Part shown: positions 52,017-59,156 of the stretch, one piece after another | How positions within the stretch are numbered: the first letter of the stretch is position 1 | How the letters are laid out: each line of letters opens with the position of its first letter | Assembly (NCBI GenBank): GCA_947630485.1 | Contig: CANRHU010000003.1 | Coordinates: forward strand, 1-64,000 | Direction: 5' to 3' | DNA length: 64,000 nt | From: an uncultured Lachnospiraceae bacterium | Lineage (GTDB): Bacteria; Bacillota; Clostridia; Lachnospirales; Lachnospiraceae | Notes under the pieces: model-generated | Database searches by the model: none | Told to the model about the DNA's origin: nothing | What the model saw: the letters and a program-made list of their open reading frames with translations, nothing else | Translations under genes and position numbers: made by a program

Positions 52017-53135
52017 CTATGGGCGCGGCAGCCTGATTACGAATTCCACGGTCTCGTCCTGGCTGTCGGCGCTAATCGTGCCGCCGTGAAGCGTGACGAT
52101 CTCCTTCGCAATCGCAAGTCCCAGCCCGGCGCCGCCTGTGTCGGAGGTACGCGCCGTATCCAGACGGTAAAATTTCTCAAAAAGGGAGGACAGCTTCTCG
52201 CGGGGGATGGTCTTGCCGTGATTCCGAAAAACGATCACGACGGCGTCGTCTGCCTCCCATGCGGTGATGCGGATTTCGGTGTCGGGATTGCTGTAAGCGG
52301 CCGCGTTTTTCAGGATATTTTGGAAGACTCTGGCCAGGCGGTCCGGGTCGCCGTATACAGCCAGATCCTCGTCAACGTCCAGAACGGCGGTATTTCCATG
52401 CTCCTTAAGAAGCGGAGTAAACTCGTCGGTTAGCTGAACCAGCATATAATAGAGATCGATTTTTTCCTTCTCCAGCGTGATCTGCTGCAGGTTATAACGG
52501 GTGATCTCGAAGAATTCGTTGATCATTTTTTCCAGCCGGTACGCCTTGTCCAGCGTGATGCCCACATAGCGGGCACGCTGCTCGGCCGGCATATCCGGGG
52601 CCTCGGACAGAAGGCTCAGATAACCGATGACCGAGGTAAGGGGAGTGCGGATATCGTGGGCCAGGTACATGACGAGGTCGTTTTTGCGCTGCTCGGCCAG
52701 CTGGGCGTCCACGGCGCGTTTGTGAAGCTCCGACCTTACTTCGTTTAACTTGCGCTCGGTGGCGGCCATTTCCGGCGGCAGGCTGATATCGCCGTCAGAC
52801 AGAAGACCGTCGATGCCCCGGTTGATCGCGTCGAAATAACCTGTAAACCAGTTCAGAATCACCCACAGGAGCAGGAAGAACAGGACCAGGATCGCGGCGA
52901 TCCAGAAGAATGTGATATTGCCGCGGAAAATGATCGTATAGAGCCGGTGGGCTTCCTCGTCGCTGATTCGGAACAGGCTGCGGAAAACCGACACCAGCCA
53001 GTTGCCGCCCCGCCTGTGCCAGAACCGCCGGTAGAAGAGATAGATCAGAATGGGCGCGGCGATGCCGATGCATACCAGGCGGATATAAAGTTTTCGTTTG
53101 AAACCGGAATAGTCGGATTTACGGTTGTTTTTCAA
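52017..53135 (-). CDS. vanS: VanS-like sensor histidine kinase
   Basis: 372 aa. Two transmembrane segments (LVCIGIAAPILIYLFY, about residues 16-31, and FFWIAAILVLFFLLLWVILNW, about 75-95) flank a short external loop. A HAMP-like linker, HisKA with His160 in LAHDIRTPLTSVIGY, and an HATPase domain with NILKNAAAYSNP and GGAGLGLAIAKEI follow. The layout is that of the VanS group. It overlaps the response regulator by 17 bp, indicating co-translation. Its signal is unknown; a cell-wall stress is likely. Confidence 0.88.
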   Translation of the reverse strand: MKNNRKSDYSGFKRKLYIRLVCIGIAAPILIYLFYRRFWHRRGGNWLVSVFRSLFRISDEEAHRLYTIIFRGNITFFWIAAILVLFFLLLWVILNWFTGYFDAINRGIDGLLSDGDISLPPEMAATERKLNEVRSELHKRAVDAQLAEQRKNDLVMYLAHDIRTPLTSVIGYLSLLSEAPDMPAEQRARYVGITLDKAYRLEKMINEFFEITRYNLQQITLEKEKIDLYYMLVQLTDEFTPLLKEHGNTAVLDVDEDLAVYGDPDRLARVFQNILKNAAAYSNPDTEIRITAWEADDAVVIVFRNHGKTIPREKLSSLFEKFYRLDTARTSDTGGAGLGLAIAKEIVTLHGGTISADSQDETVEFVIRLPRP

Positions 53136-53829
53136 TTTTATACCCCACTCCCCAGATGGTTCGGATATAGTTTGGTTTCTCGACAGTGTCGCCCAGTTTC
53201 TCCCGCAGATGGCGGATGTGGACGGTGATCGTGTTGTTGCTCTTGCTGTAATATTCGTCCTGCCAGATTTGATGGAACAGTTCCTCGGCGCTTACGACGC
53301 TGCCTTTATTTTCCAAAAGGATCCGGAGGATCGAAAACTCCGTCGGCGTCAGCGTCAGCGGCCGCTCATTTAACATGCACTCGTGGGTCCGGACGTTTAA
53401 CAGCAGGCCGGAGTGGGAGAGAATGTCGTTCTCCGTATCGGGCGCGGAGCTGGCCGGATTGTAGCGCTTGTAGCGGCGCAGCTGGGCTTTCACCCGGGCC
53501 ACCAGCTCCAGAGGCCGGAAGGGCTTGGTAATGTAGTCGTCGGCTCCCAGGGTCAGTCCGGTGATCTTGTCGGTTTCCTCGTCCCTGGCGGTCAGCATGA
53601 TGACCGGGTAGGTGTGCGTCTCGCGAATCCTGCGGCAGAGATCATAGCCGTTCATGTCCGGCAGCATAATGTCCAGAATCGCCAGATCCAGCTCTTCCTG
53701 CCCGATGCAGGCGAGGGCGTCGCGGGCGGTGTAATATTTAAAAACCGTGTAGTTTTCGTTCCGCAGATATACTTCCACCAGATCGGCGATAGCGGCCTCG
53801 TCGTCAACAATGAGGATTTTATCCGGCAT
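53119..53829 (-). CDS. vanR: VanR-like OmpR-family response regulator
   Basis: 236 aa. The receiver domain has phosphoacceptor Asp53 in LAILDIMLPDMNG and Lys in KPFRPLELVARV; the C-terminal winged helix has LTLTPTEFSILRILLENKGSVV and TVHIRHLREKLGD. It would activate the vanS-vanY-type genes downstream. Start ATG 53829 follows a GGGAGC-type site; the frame extends upstream without support. The 387-bp gap upstream (53830-54216) holds its promoter region, a palindrome GAAAATATTAATATTTTC at 53977-53994 and, at its right end, the promoter of the Cys-rich gene. Confidence 0.9.
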   Translation of the reverse strand: MPDKILIVDDEAAIADLVEVYLRNENYTVFKYYTARDALACIGQEELDLAILDIMLPDMNGYDLCRRIRETHTYPVIMLTARDEETDKITGLTLGADDYITKPFRPLELVARVKAQLRRYKRYNPASSAPDTENDILSHSGLLLNVRTHECMLNERPLTLTPTEFSILRILLENKGSVVSAEELFHQIWQDEYYSKSNNTITVHIRHLREKLGDTVEKPNYIRTIWGVGYKIEKQP

Positions 53830-54152
53830 GGACGGCAGCTCCCTTCGGTAAATTTTTGGCTCCCATGCCTGGCGGCGGGACCGACCGGCTCGGTCTTTGT
53901 GCGTTCGCGCGGCGCAGAACATGGAGTAAGATAACTATAGCAGAATATCGGTTTCCGCGTATTAGGAATCGTATGAGAAAATATTAATATTTTCCTAAGA
54001 TAATACCGGTTCTTGCTAGAAAGAGTCTATCACATTTCTTCGGAAATTACAAACCGAAGATTGGGAGCGCCCAGGCCCGCCTTCAGCGAGTGTTCAGCCG
54101 ATGGGGGGAGGGGGTTTGACGCCGCGGCCCGTTGCCGCGGACGGGCGGACGC

Positions 54153-54180
54153 ACACAATGTCCCACCCGTACATAGAATA
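54153..54180 (+). promoter_or_regulatory. SigK-like promoter of the Cys-rich gene
   Basis: AC at 54153-54154, 17-nt spacer, CATAGAATA at 54172-54180, matching the SigK pattern AC-N16/17-CATANNNTA. SigK is the late mother-cell sigma factor, so the gene is probably a late spore-coat gene. Confidence 0.55.
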
Positions 54181-54216
54181 TAGTACAAACATGAAAATTA
54201 AAGGAGATTCAATCAT

Positions 54217-54723
54217 ATGAGTTGCTTTGGATGTAATCTTTGCGGATGCTGCAGGAGAAACTGCTGCAGCTGCGGCTGCAATAACGGGAATAACAGCGGT
54301 GTGTCAGGCGGCAATACGGATAATGGAAATAACAACGGCTACTATTGCCAGAAGAGGTGCTTCTACTTCTGCCGGCCGGCCTGCGGCAATAACGGAAACA
54401 ATTCCGGCGTCAGCGGCGGAAATACCGACAGCGGAAATAAATGCACCTGCAAGTGCACCTGCACCTGCGGCAGCGGAAACAACACCGGCGTCGCGGGCGG
54501 CAATACCGGCAACAACGGCAGCTGCGGCTGCAATACCTGTGGCTGCAACACCTGCGGCTGCAACACCACGACTACCACGACCTGCGGCTGCGCGGCTTCG
54601 GCCAATAACGGCGGCACCGTCCAGGTTCTGACGCCTTACAGCTATGATTATGCCAATTATTACAACACCGCGGCTGCAAACGCCGGTTATACCACGGCAA
54701 GCGGCTGCGGCTGCCAGCAGTAA
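54217..54723 (+). CDS. Cys/Gly/Asn-rich probable spore surface protein
   Basis: 168 aa. The N-terminus is CFGCNLCGCCRRNCCSCGCN, followed by repeats of the type NNGNNSGVSGGNTD and CNTCGCNTCGCNTTTTTTCG, then a Tyr/Ala-rich tail (VLTPYSYDYANYYNTAAAN). There is no signal peptide. The pattern, together with a SigK-like promoter, suggests a cross-linkable coat or exosporium protein; no family is recognised. AAAGGAG precedes ATG 54217. Internal repeats make the length likely to vary between strains. Confidence 0.7.
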   Translation: MSCFGCNLCGCCRRNCCSCGCNNGNNSGVSGGNTDNGNNNGYYCQKRCFYFCRPACGNNGNNSGVSGGNTDSGNKCTCKCTCTCGSGNNTGVAGGNTGNNGSCGCNTCGCNTCGCNTTTTTTCGCAASANNGGTVQVLTPYSYDYANYYNTAAANAGYTTASGCGCQQ

Positions 54724-54930
54724 GCGGCCGCGGCTTCGCCAATCGGACGGCTGCCAGCAGTAATGTTTCAGAACAGCGGAAGAATCATGCCCCGCGGGTT
54801 TGGGAGACTCCCGGCCCCGCGGGGCCGCCGCGTCGCAGGAGCATCACGTCGCGGGCCCATCGCGTCGCGGGGCCGCCAGGCGGCTAAAACCACGAAGATG
54901 CTCAAAAATGCTCAAGGCCGCAAAAAACTC
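54724..54930. other. GC-rich intergenic stretch
   Basis: Contains a duplicated CGGCTGCCAGCAGTAA (from the end of the Cys-rich gene) and GC-rich repeats of CGTCGCGGG-type words. A 69-codon frame at 54763-54972 is low complexity and not supported. Nothing else seen. Confidence 0.5.
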
Positions 54931-54959
54931 TTGCAATTTTCCTGGAAGTGTGTTATGGT
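54931..54959 (+). promoter_or_regulatory. Promoter of the SDR gene
   Basis: TTGCAA at 54931-54936, 17-nt spacer, TATGGT at 54954-54959, directly upstream of two operator palindromes. Confidence 0.7.
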
Positions 54960-54972
54960 AGAGCCAACATAG

Positions 54973-55003
54973 TTTGTATACAAATAAAGAGTTTGTATAC
55001 AAA
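54973..55003. promoter_or_regulatory. Tandem palindromic operators
   Basis: TTTGTATACAAA occurs twice, at 54973-54984 and 54992-55003, 19 bp centre to centre, just after the transcription start region. This is a typical arrangement for repression by a GntR- or LacI-family regulator of sugar-acid catabolism; the regulator is not in the window. Confidence 0.8.
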
Positions 55004-55059
55004 TTCCGGCAAAGCTGAAACAGGCTTCCGGGAATAAGAAAAAGGAGGAGAAGGTAATT

Positions 55060-55860
55060 ATGAGCGGTATAAGTTTTTCACTGCAGGGAAAGGTGGCGCT
55101 GATTACAGGCGCTTCCTATGGAATCGGATTCGCCATTGCCAAGGCCATGGCGGGCGCGGGCGCGACAATCGTTTTCAATGACATCAGGCAGGAACTGGTG
55201 GACAAGGGACTGGCCGCTTACAGGGAGAGCGGGATTGAAGCTCACGGCTATGTCTGCGACGTGACGGATGAGCAGGCCGTGAACGCGTTTGTAGCCGAGG
55301 TTGAGGCCGAGGTGGGCGTGATCGATATTCTGGTAAATAACGCCGGCATTATCAAGCGCATTCCGATGCTTGAGATGTCCGCCAAGGATTTCCGTCAGGT
55401 CATCGATGTTGATCTTAACGCTCCGTTTATCGTATCCAAGGCTGTCATTCCCGGCATGATTAAGAAGGGCCACGGTAAGATCATTAACATCTGCTCTATG
55501 ATGAGCGAGTTCGGCCGCGAGACTGTGTCCGCTTACGCGGCGGCCAAGGGCGGTCTGAAAATGCTGACCAGAAACATCGCTTCCGAGTACGGCGGATATA
55601 ACATCCAGTGCAACGGCATTGGGCCCGGCTACATCGCCACGCCGCAGACGGCTCCGCTTCGTGAGAAGCAGCCGGACGGTTCCCGGCATCCGTTTGATCA
55701 GTTTATCGTCTCGAAAACCCCGGCCGGCAGATGGGGCGAGGCGGAGGATCTTGGCGGCCCGGCGGTCTTTTTGGCCTCCGACGCTTCCGATTTCGTCAAC
55801 GGCCAGATTCTGTACGTGGACGGCGGTATTCAGGCCTACATCGGCAAACAGCCGTCTTAA
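55060..55860 (+). CDS. SDR dehydrogenase, gluconate 5-dehydrogenase-like
   Basis: 266-aa short-chain dehydrogenase. The NAD(P) motif is TGASYGIG, the NNAG motif is LVNNAGII, the catalytic residues are Ser in ICSMMSEFGRE and YAAAK, and the C-terminus has FLASDASDFVNGQILYVDGG. Sequence style fits gluconate 5-dehydrogenase / 2-deoxy-D-gluconate 3-dehydrogenase enzymes that reduce keto-sugar acids. The tandem operators upstream fit a sugar-acid response. AAAGGAGG precedes ATG 55060. Substrate is not proven by sequence. Confidence 0.82.
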   Translation: MSGISFSLQGKVALITGASYGIGFAIAKAMAGAGATIVFNDIRQELVDKGLAAYRESGIEAHGYVCDVTDEQAVNAFVAEVEAEVGVIDILVNNAGIIKRIPMLEMSAKDFRQVIDVDLNAPFIVSKAVIPGMIKKGHGKIINICSMMSEFGRETVSAYAAAKGGLKMLTRNIASEYGGYNIQCNGIGPGYIATPQTAPLREKQPDGSRHPFDQFIVSKTPAGRWGEAEDLGGPAVFLASDASDFVNGQILYVDGGIQAYIGKQPS

Positions 55861-55923
55861 GCCCGTAGGCGGAAACCGGTGCAACCTTTATAACCTATTA
55901 CATAGATAGAGACAGGTTTTGTG

Positions 55924-56015
55924 AAATGGACTGCCGCAGAGGGCCGCTTTCTCTTTGTATGAGTGCATTCAGTCGTCCCATACAGGGAATTCGCGGGGGT
56001 TGCGGCAGTTCATTT
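55924..56015 (+). ncRNA. Candidate structured RNA between the SDR gene and tRNA-Pro
   Basis: A 15-bp helix (55924-55938 with 56001-56015, one G-U) closes a 62-nt region that contains an inner TGTATG/CATACA stem (55956-55961 with 55979-55984). TTTT ends the closing helix. It could be the terminator of the SDR gene or an independent RNA; no family recognised. Confidence 0.45.
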
Positions 56016-56106
56016 TCCGGTCTCGGTATAATTATCTGAATAATAACATTATTTGCAAGAATAAACTGTCTTTAAAAAGAGTCTTTTCAAAGACGAATTC
56101 TTTTGC

Positions 56107-56112
56107 TATAAT
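56107..56112 (+). promoter_or_regulatory. -10 box of the tRNA-Pro gene
   Basis: TATAAT at 56107-56112, with TTTTCA at 56084-56089 as a weak -35 at 17-nt spacing. Confidence 0.6.
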
Positions 56113-56122
56113 AATTGCGTTA

Positions 56123-56196
56123 CGGAGTATGGCGTAGTTTGGTAGCGCGCTCGGCTGGGGGCCGAGAGGTCGCAGGTTCAAATCCTGTTACTCCGA
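56123..56196 (+). tRNA. tRNA-Pro (GGG)
   Basis: Cloverleaf seen directly: acceptor CGGAGTA/TACTCCG, anticodon stem CTCGG/CCGAG with loop CTGGGGG giving anticodon GGG, and the T arm with GGTTCAAATCC. No CCA is encoded. Promoter just upstream. Confidence 0.93.
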
Positions 56197-56228
56197 CGAG
56201 AGGGGCCTTGGAATACGGGCTCCTTTTT

Positions 56229-56315
56229 TATTTCCATGCAGAAAAGGTGCCAGTAACGCCCTTGGTGTATTTCCATGTGAACAGAGCGCCGGCGACGCTC
56301 TGGACGTATTTCCAA
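56229..56315. repeat. Tandem pair of 38-bp dispersed palindromic repeats (locus 2)
   Basis: Units begin with TATTTCCATG at 56229 and 56268 (38-bp period), with a partial third at 56305. Same family as 8414-8491. The second unit holds the core AGAGCG-N7-CGCTCT. Confidence 0.75.
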
Positions 56316-56400
56316 GCGATTTGTGAATTGGTAAAACGGCGGAAACGGTTGTGGAATCGGCGGAATTATGATAAAATGGCAGGCAGAAAGGAGTTTTTTT

Positions 56401-57192
56401 ATGAAATCAATTATCAGTTTTGACCTGGATATGACACTTCTGAACCATGCCACGATGACCATACCGGACAGCGCGCTCTTGGCGATTGACAAACTGCGGG
56501 AGAATTATTATATTGTGCTTGGGACGGCCCGTGATATGGATACGCCGGGCAGCAGTGTCTACCGGGATTTGATACGTCCCGACGCCATTGTCCATAATGA
56601 CGGAACGAAAATTACGGTGGGCGGAGAACTGATCTATGAGACTTTTATGCCGAAGGATCTGGTGAAGCGTCTGCTGACGTTCGGCGAGAAGGAGAATCTG
56701 GCTGTCGGATGGCTCACCGGGACGGAGGATTATTTCACCCACCCGGAGTGCGTGACGGAGATCGATATCCTGCGCTGGGGGGAGAGCAGACGGAATTTCC
56801 TTAATCCGTGGGACGCTCTGGATGCCCCGATCCGCACCATGCTCTATGTCGGCCGGCCGGAAGGGGCGGAGAAGATTGCCGAGGCGTTCCCGGAGCTTGA
56901 CTGTCCGCTGATCGCGTCGCGGCTGGGGGCGGATCTCATGGAAAAGGAGAAGTCAAAGGCGGTCGGCCTTAAGCGCCTCTGCGATTATCTGGGCGTGGAT
57001 ATCCGCAAATGTTATGCCTTCGGGGACAGCATGAATGACTACGCGATTCTTAAGGAAGTCGGGTGCGGCGTCGCTATGGGCAACGCGCCCGAGGAGCTGA
57101 AGGCCGCGGCGGATTATGTGACCGCGGATATCGCGGACGACGGCGTGTATAAAGCATGCATAGCGCTCGGACTGATTGCGGCGGATGAATGA
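56401..57192 (+). CDS. Cof-type HAD phosphatase
   Basis: 263-aa HAD-superfamily hydrolase of the Cof/YidA type. Motif I FDLDMTLL, motif II-like VLGTARD, motif III Lys in SKAVGLKRLCDYLG, and motif IV FGDSMNDYAIL. It should dephosphorylate a small sugar phosphate or nucleotide; the substrate is unknown. AAAGGAG precedes ATG 56401. A read-through frame from inside the tRNA gene is not used. Confidence 0.88.
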   Translation: MKSIISFDLDMTLLNHATMTIPDSALLAIDKLRENYYIVLGTARDMDTPGSSVYRDLIRPDAIVHNDGTKITVGGELIYETFMPKDLVKRLLTFGEKENLAVGWLTGTEDYFTHPECVTEIDILRWGESRRNFLNPWDALDAPIRTMLYVGRPEGAEKIAEAFPELDCPLIASRLGADLMEKEKSKAVGLKRLCDYLGVDIRKCYAFGDSMNDYAILKEVGCGVAMGNAPEELKAAADYVTADIADDGVYKACIALGLIAADE

Positions 57193-57256
57193 GAATTTTG
57201 CGTAGCGGGTGCGTGACAGCGTATTTCCCGAAAAATTAAAAAGGAGAATGATGACG

Positions 57257-59053
57257 ATGAACGAGAATCTCAGAAAGCTTCGCGGCTTGATGGCGGAGCG
57301 GGGTATAGACGTGTATCTGATACCTACGGCGGATTTCCATCTGTCTGAATATGTGGACGGCTATTTCAAATGCAGGCGTTTCCTGACGGGCTTTACCGGC
57401 TCCGCGGGAACCGCTTTGGTGACGGCGAAACAGGCGTGTCTGTGGACGGACGGCAGATATTTTGTCCAGGCTGCGAAGGAGCTGGAGGGCAGCGGTTTTG
57501 ACCTGATGAAAATGGGGGAAGAGGGCGTGCCCGAGCTGGAAGCATATCTGGCGGACGTGATGCCGGAGGGCGGCGTGCTGGGCTTCGACGGCCGTGTGGT
57601 CAGTAGCCGCATGGGGCAGAAGCTGAAAGAGATGATGGAGGAGAAGAAGGCGTCCGTTTCCTATGGGCTGGATCTGGTGGGCGAGATCTGGGCGGACCGC
57701 CCGGCGCTCTCCGCCGAGCCGGTCTGGATTTTGGGCGAGGAGTATACAGGGAAGCCGGCCTCTGAGAAGATTGCCGAGCTTCGCCGGAAGATGAAGGAGC
57801 TTAAGGCGACGGTTCATATCCTGACCAGCATGGATGATATCGTATGGCTGCTCAACATCCGCGGGAACGATGTGCCCTGCAATCCGGTAGTGCTCTCCTA
57901 CGCGGTGGTTACGATGGATGAGCTTTATCTCTTCATCAATGAAAAGACGCTGAGCGGCGAGGTACGGGCCTATCTGACGGGAATCGGCGTGACCGTGAAG
58001 CCTTATAACGATATTTATGAATTTGTGAAGACCTACCGCGGCGAGAGCGTGCTTTTGGAGCTCGCGAAGACGAATTTCGCGCTCGTGAGCAATCTGGATG
58101 CGGGTAACCGGATCATCGATAAGACAAACCCGACGACGCTTGTTAAGGCGGTCAAGAATCCGACCGAGGTGGAGAATATGCGCCGCGCCCATAGAAAGGA
58201 CGGCGTGGCGATGACGAAATTCATCTATTGGATGAAGAAGAATATCGGGAAGATTCCCATGACGGAGATCAGTGTCTCCGATTATCTGGAGGAGCTGCGC
58301 AGGCAGCAGGACGGCAATCTGGGCCTGAGTTTTGATACGATTTCCGCTTACGGTCCCAATGCGGCCATGTGCCACTATTCGGCCACGCCGGAGTCGAACG
58401 CGGTGATCGAGCCGCGGGGACTGTATCTGGTGGATTCGGGCGGTCAATACTATGAAGGAACCACGGATATCACGAGAACCATTGCCATGGGGCCGATCAC
58501 AGACGAGGAGCGGGAGCATTTTACGCTGGTCGCCATGAGTATGCTGCGCCTGGGCCATGTGAAATTTCTTTACGGCAGCAGCGGTATGACGCTGGATTAT
58601 GTGGCGCGGGAGCCGTTCTGGAGCCGCGGGCTGAATTTCAATCACGGAACCGGGCACGGCGTCGGATATCTGCTGAATGTTCATGAGGGGCCGGTGGGCT
58701 TCCGCTGGAAGGCGGTTCCGGAGAGGACGGAATGGGCGGCGTTCGAGGAGGGCATGGTCTGCTCTGACGAGCCGGGCGTCTATATTGAGGGGAGCCACGG
58801 CGTCCGCACGGAGAATCTTCTGGTCTGCAGAAAGGCGGAGAAGAATGAGTACGGCCAGTTCATGGAGTTCGAATATCTGACCTATGTGCCCATCGATCTG
58901 GACGCTTTGGATGTGTCGCTGATGGAAAAACGCGACGTGGAGTATTTAAACGAGTATCACAGGCAGGTCTACGAGAAGATTTCGCCGTATCTGGAGGAGG
59001 AGGAGAGAGCCTGGCTTAAGGAGGCGACCAGGGAGATTCACGTCGGTATGTAA
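57257..59053 (+). CDS. pepP: Aminopeptidase P (Xaa-Pro aminopeptidase)
   Basis: 598-aa M24B peptidase that removes the N-terminal residue before proline. Two creatinase-like N-terminal domains are followed by the pita-bread catalytic domain with LVDSGGQYYEGTTDITRT (the two metal Asp), NHGTGHGVGYLLNVHEGP (metal His), and two Glu in EEGMVCSDEPGVYIEG and the TENLLV region. Length is typical of the long bacterial form. AAGGAG at 57241-57246 with ATGs at 57248, 57251 and 57257; 57257 has the best spacing. Confidence 0.93.
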   Translation: MNENLRKLRGLMAERGIDVYLIPTADFHLSEYVDGYFKCRRFLTGFTGSAGTALVTAKQACLWTDGRYFVQAAKELEGSGFDLMKMGEEGVPELEAYLADVMPEGGVLGFDGRVVSSRMGQKLKEMMEEKKASVSYGLDLVGEIWADRPALSAEPVWILGEEYTGKPASEKIAELRRKMKELKATVHILTSMDDIVWLLNIRGNDVPCNPVVLSYAVVTMDELYLFINEKTLSGEVRAYLTGIGVTVKPYNDIYEFVKTYRGESVLLELAKTNFALVSNLDAGNRIIDKTNPTTLVKAVKNPTEVENMRRAHRKDGVAMTKFIYWMKKNIGKIPMTEISVSDYLEELRRQQDGNLGLSFDTISAYGPNAAMCHYSATPESNAVIEPRGLYLVDSGGQYYEGTTDITRTIAMGPITDEEREHFTLVAMSMLRLGHVKFLYGSSGMTLDYVAREPFWSRGLNFNHGTGHGVGYLLNVHEGPVGFRWKAVPERTEWAAFEEGMVCSDEPGVYIEGSHGVRTENLLVCRKAEKNEYGQFMEFEYLTYVPIDLDALDVSLMEKRDVEYLNEYHRQVYEKISPYLEEEERAWLKEATREIHVGM

Positions 59054-59156
59054 TGGATTTCCTTGACTCTGTGCGTTAAATCGCTTAAGATAGACGGAAG
59101 GGATATCTGCAAGAGAAAATCAGTAAATGCAAGATGAGAGAACTCGGGGGATTCTG

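Noticed and set aside
50998..53829. Vancomycin resistance operon
   Set aside because: Only vanR-, vanS- and vanY-like genes are present. No D-Ala-D-Ser/Lac ligase, VanX/XY or VanT gene lies in the window, so resistance cannot be claimed.
54763..54972. 69-codon Arg/Gly-rich frame
   Set aside because: It is low complexity, has no ribosome site, and covers the promoter of the SDR gene.
56115..56423. 102-codon frame starting before tRNA-Pro
   Set aside because: It reads through the tRNA gene and the 38-bp repeats; this is a well-known false frame over tRNA genes.
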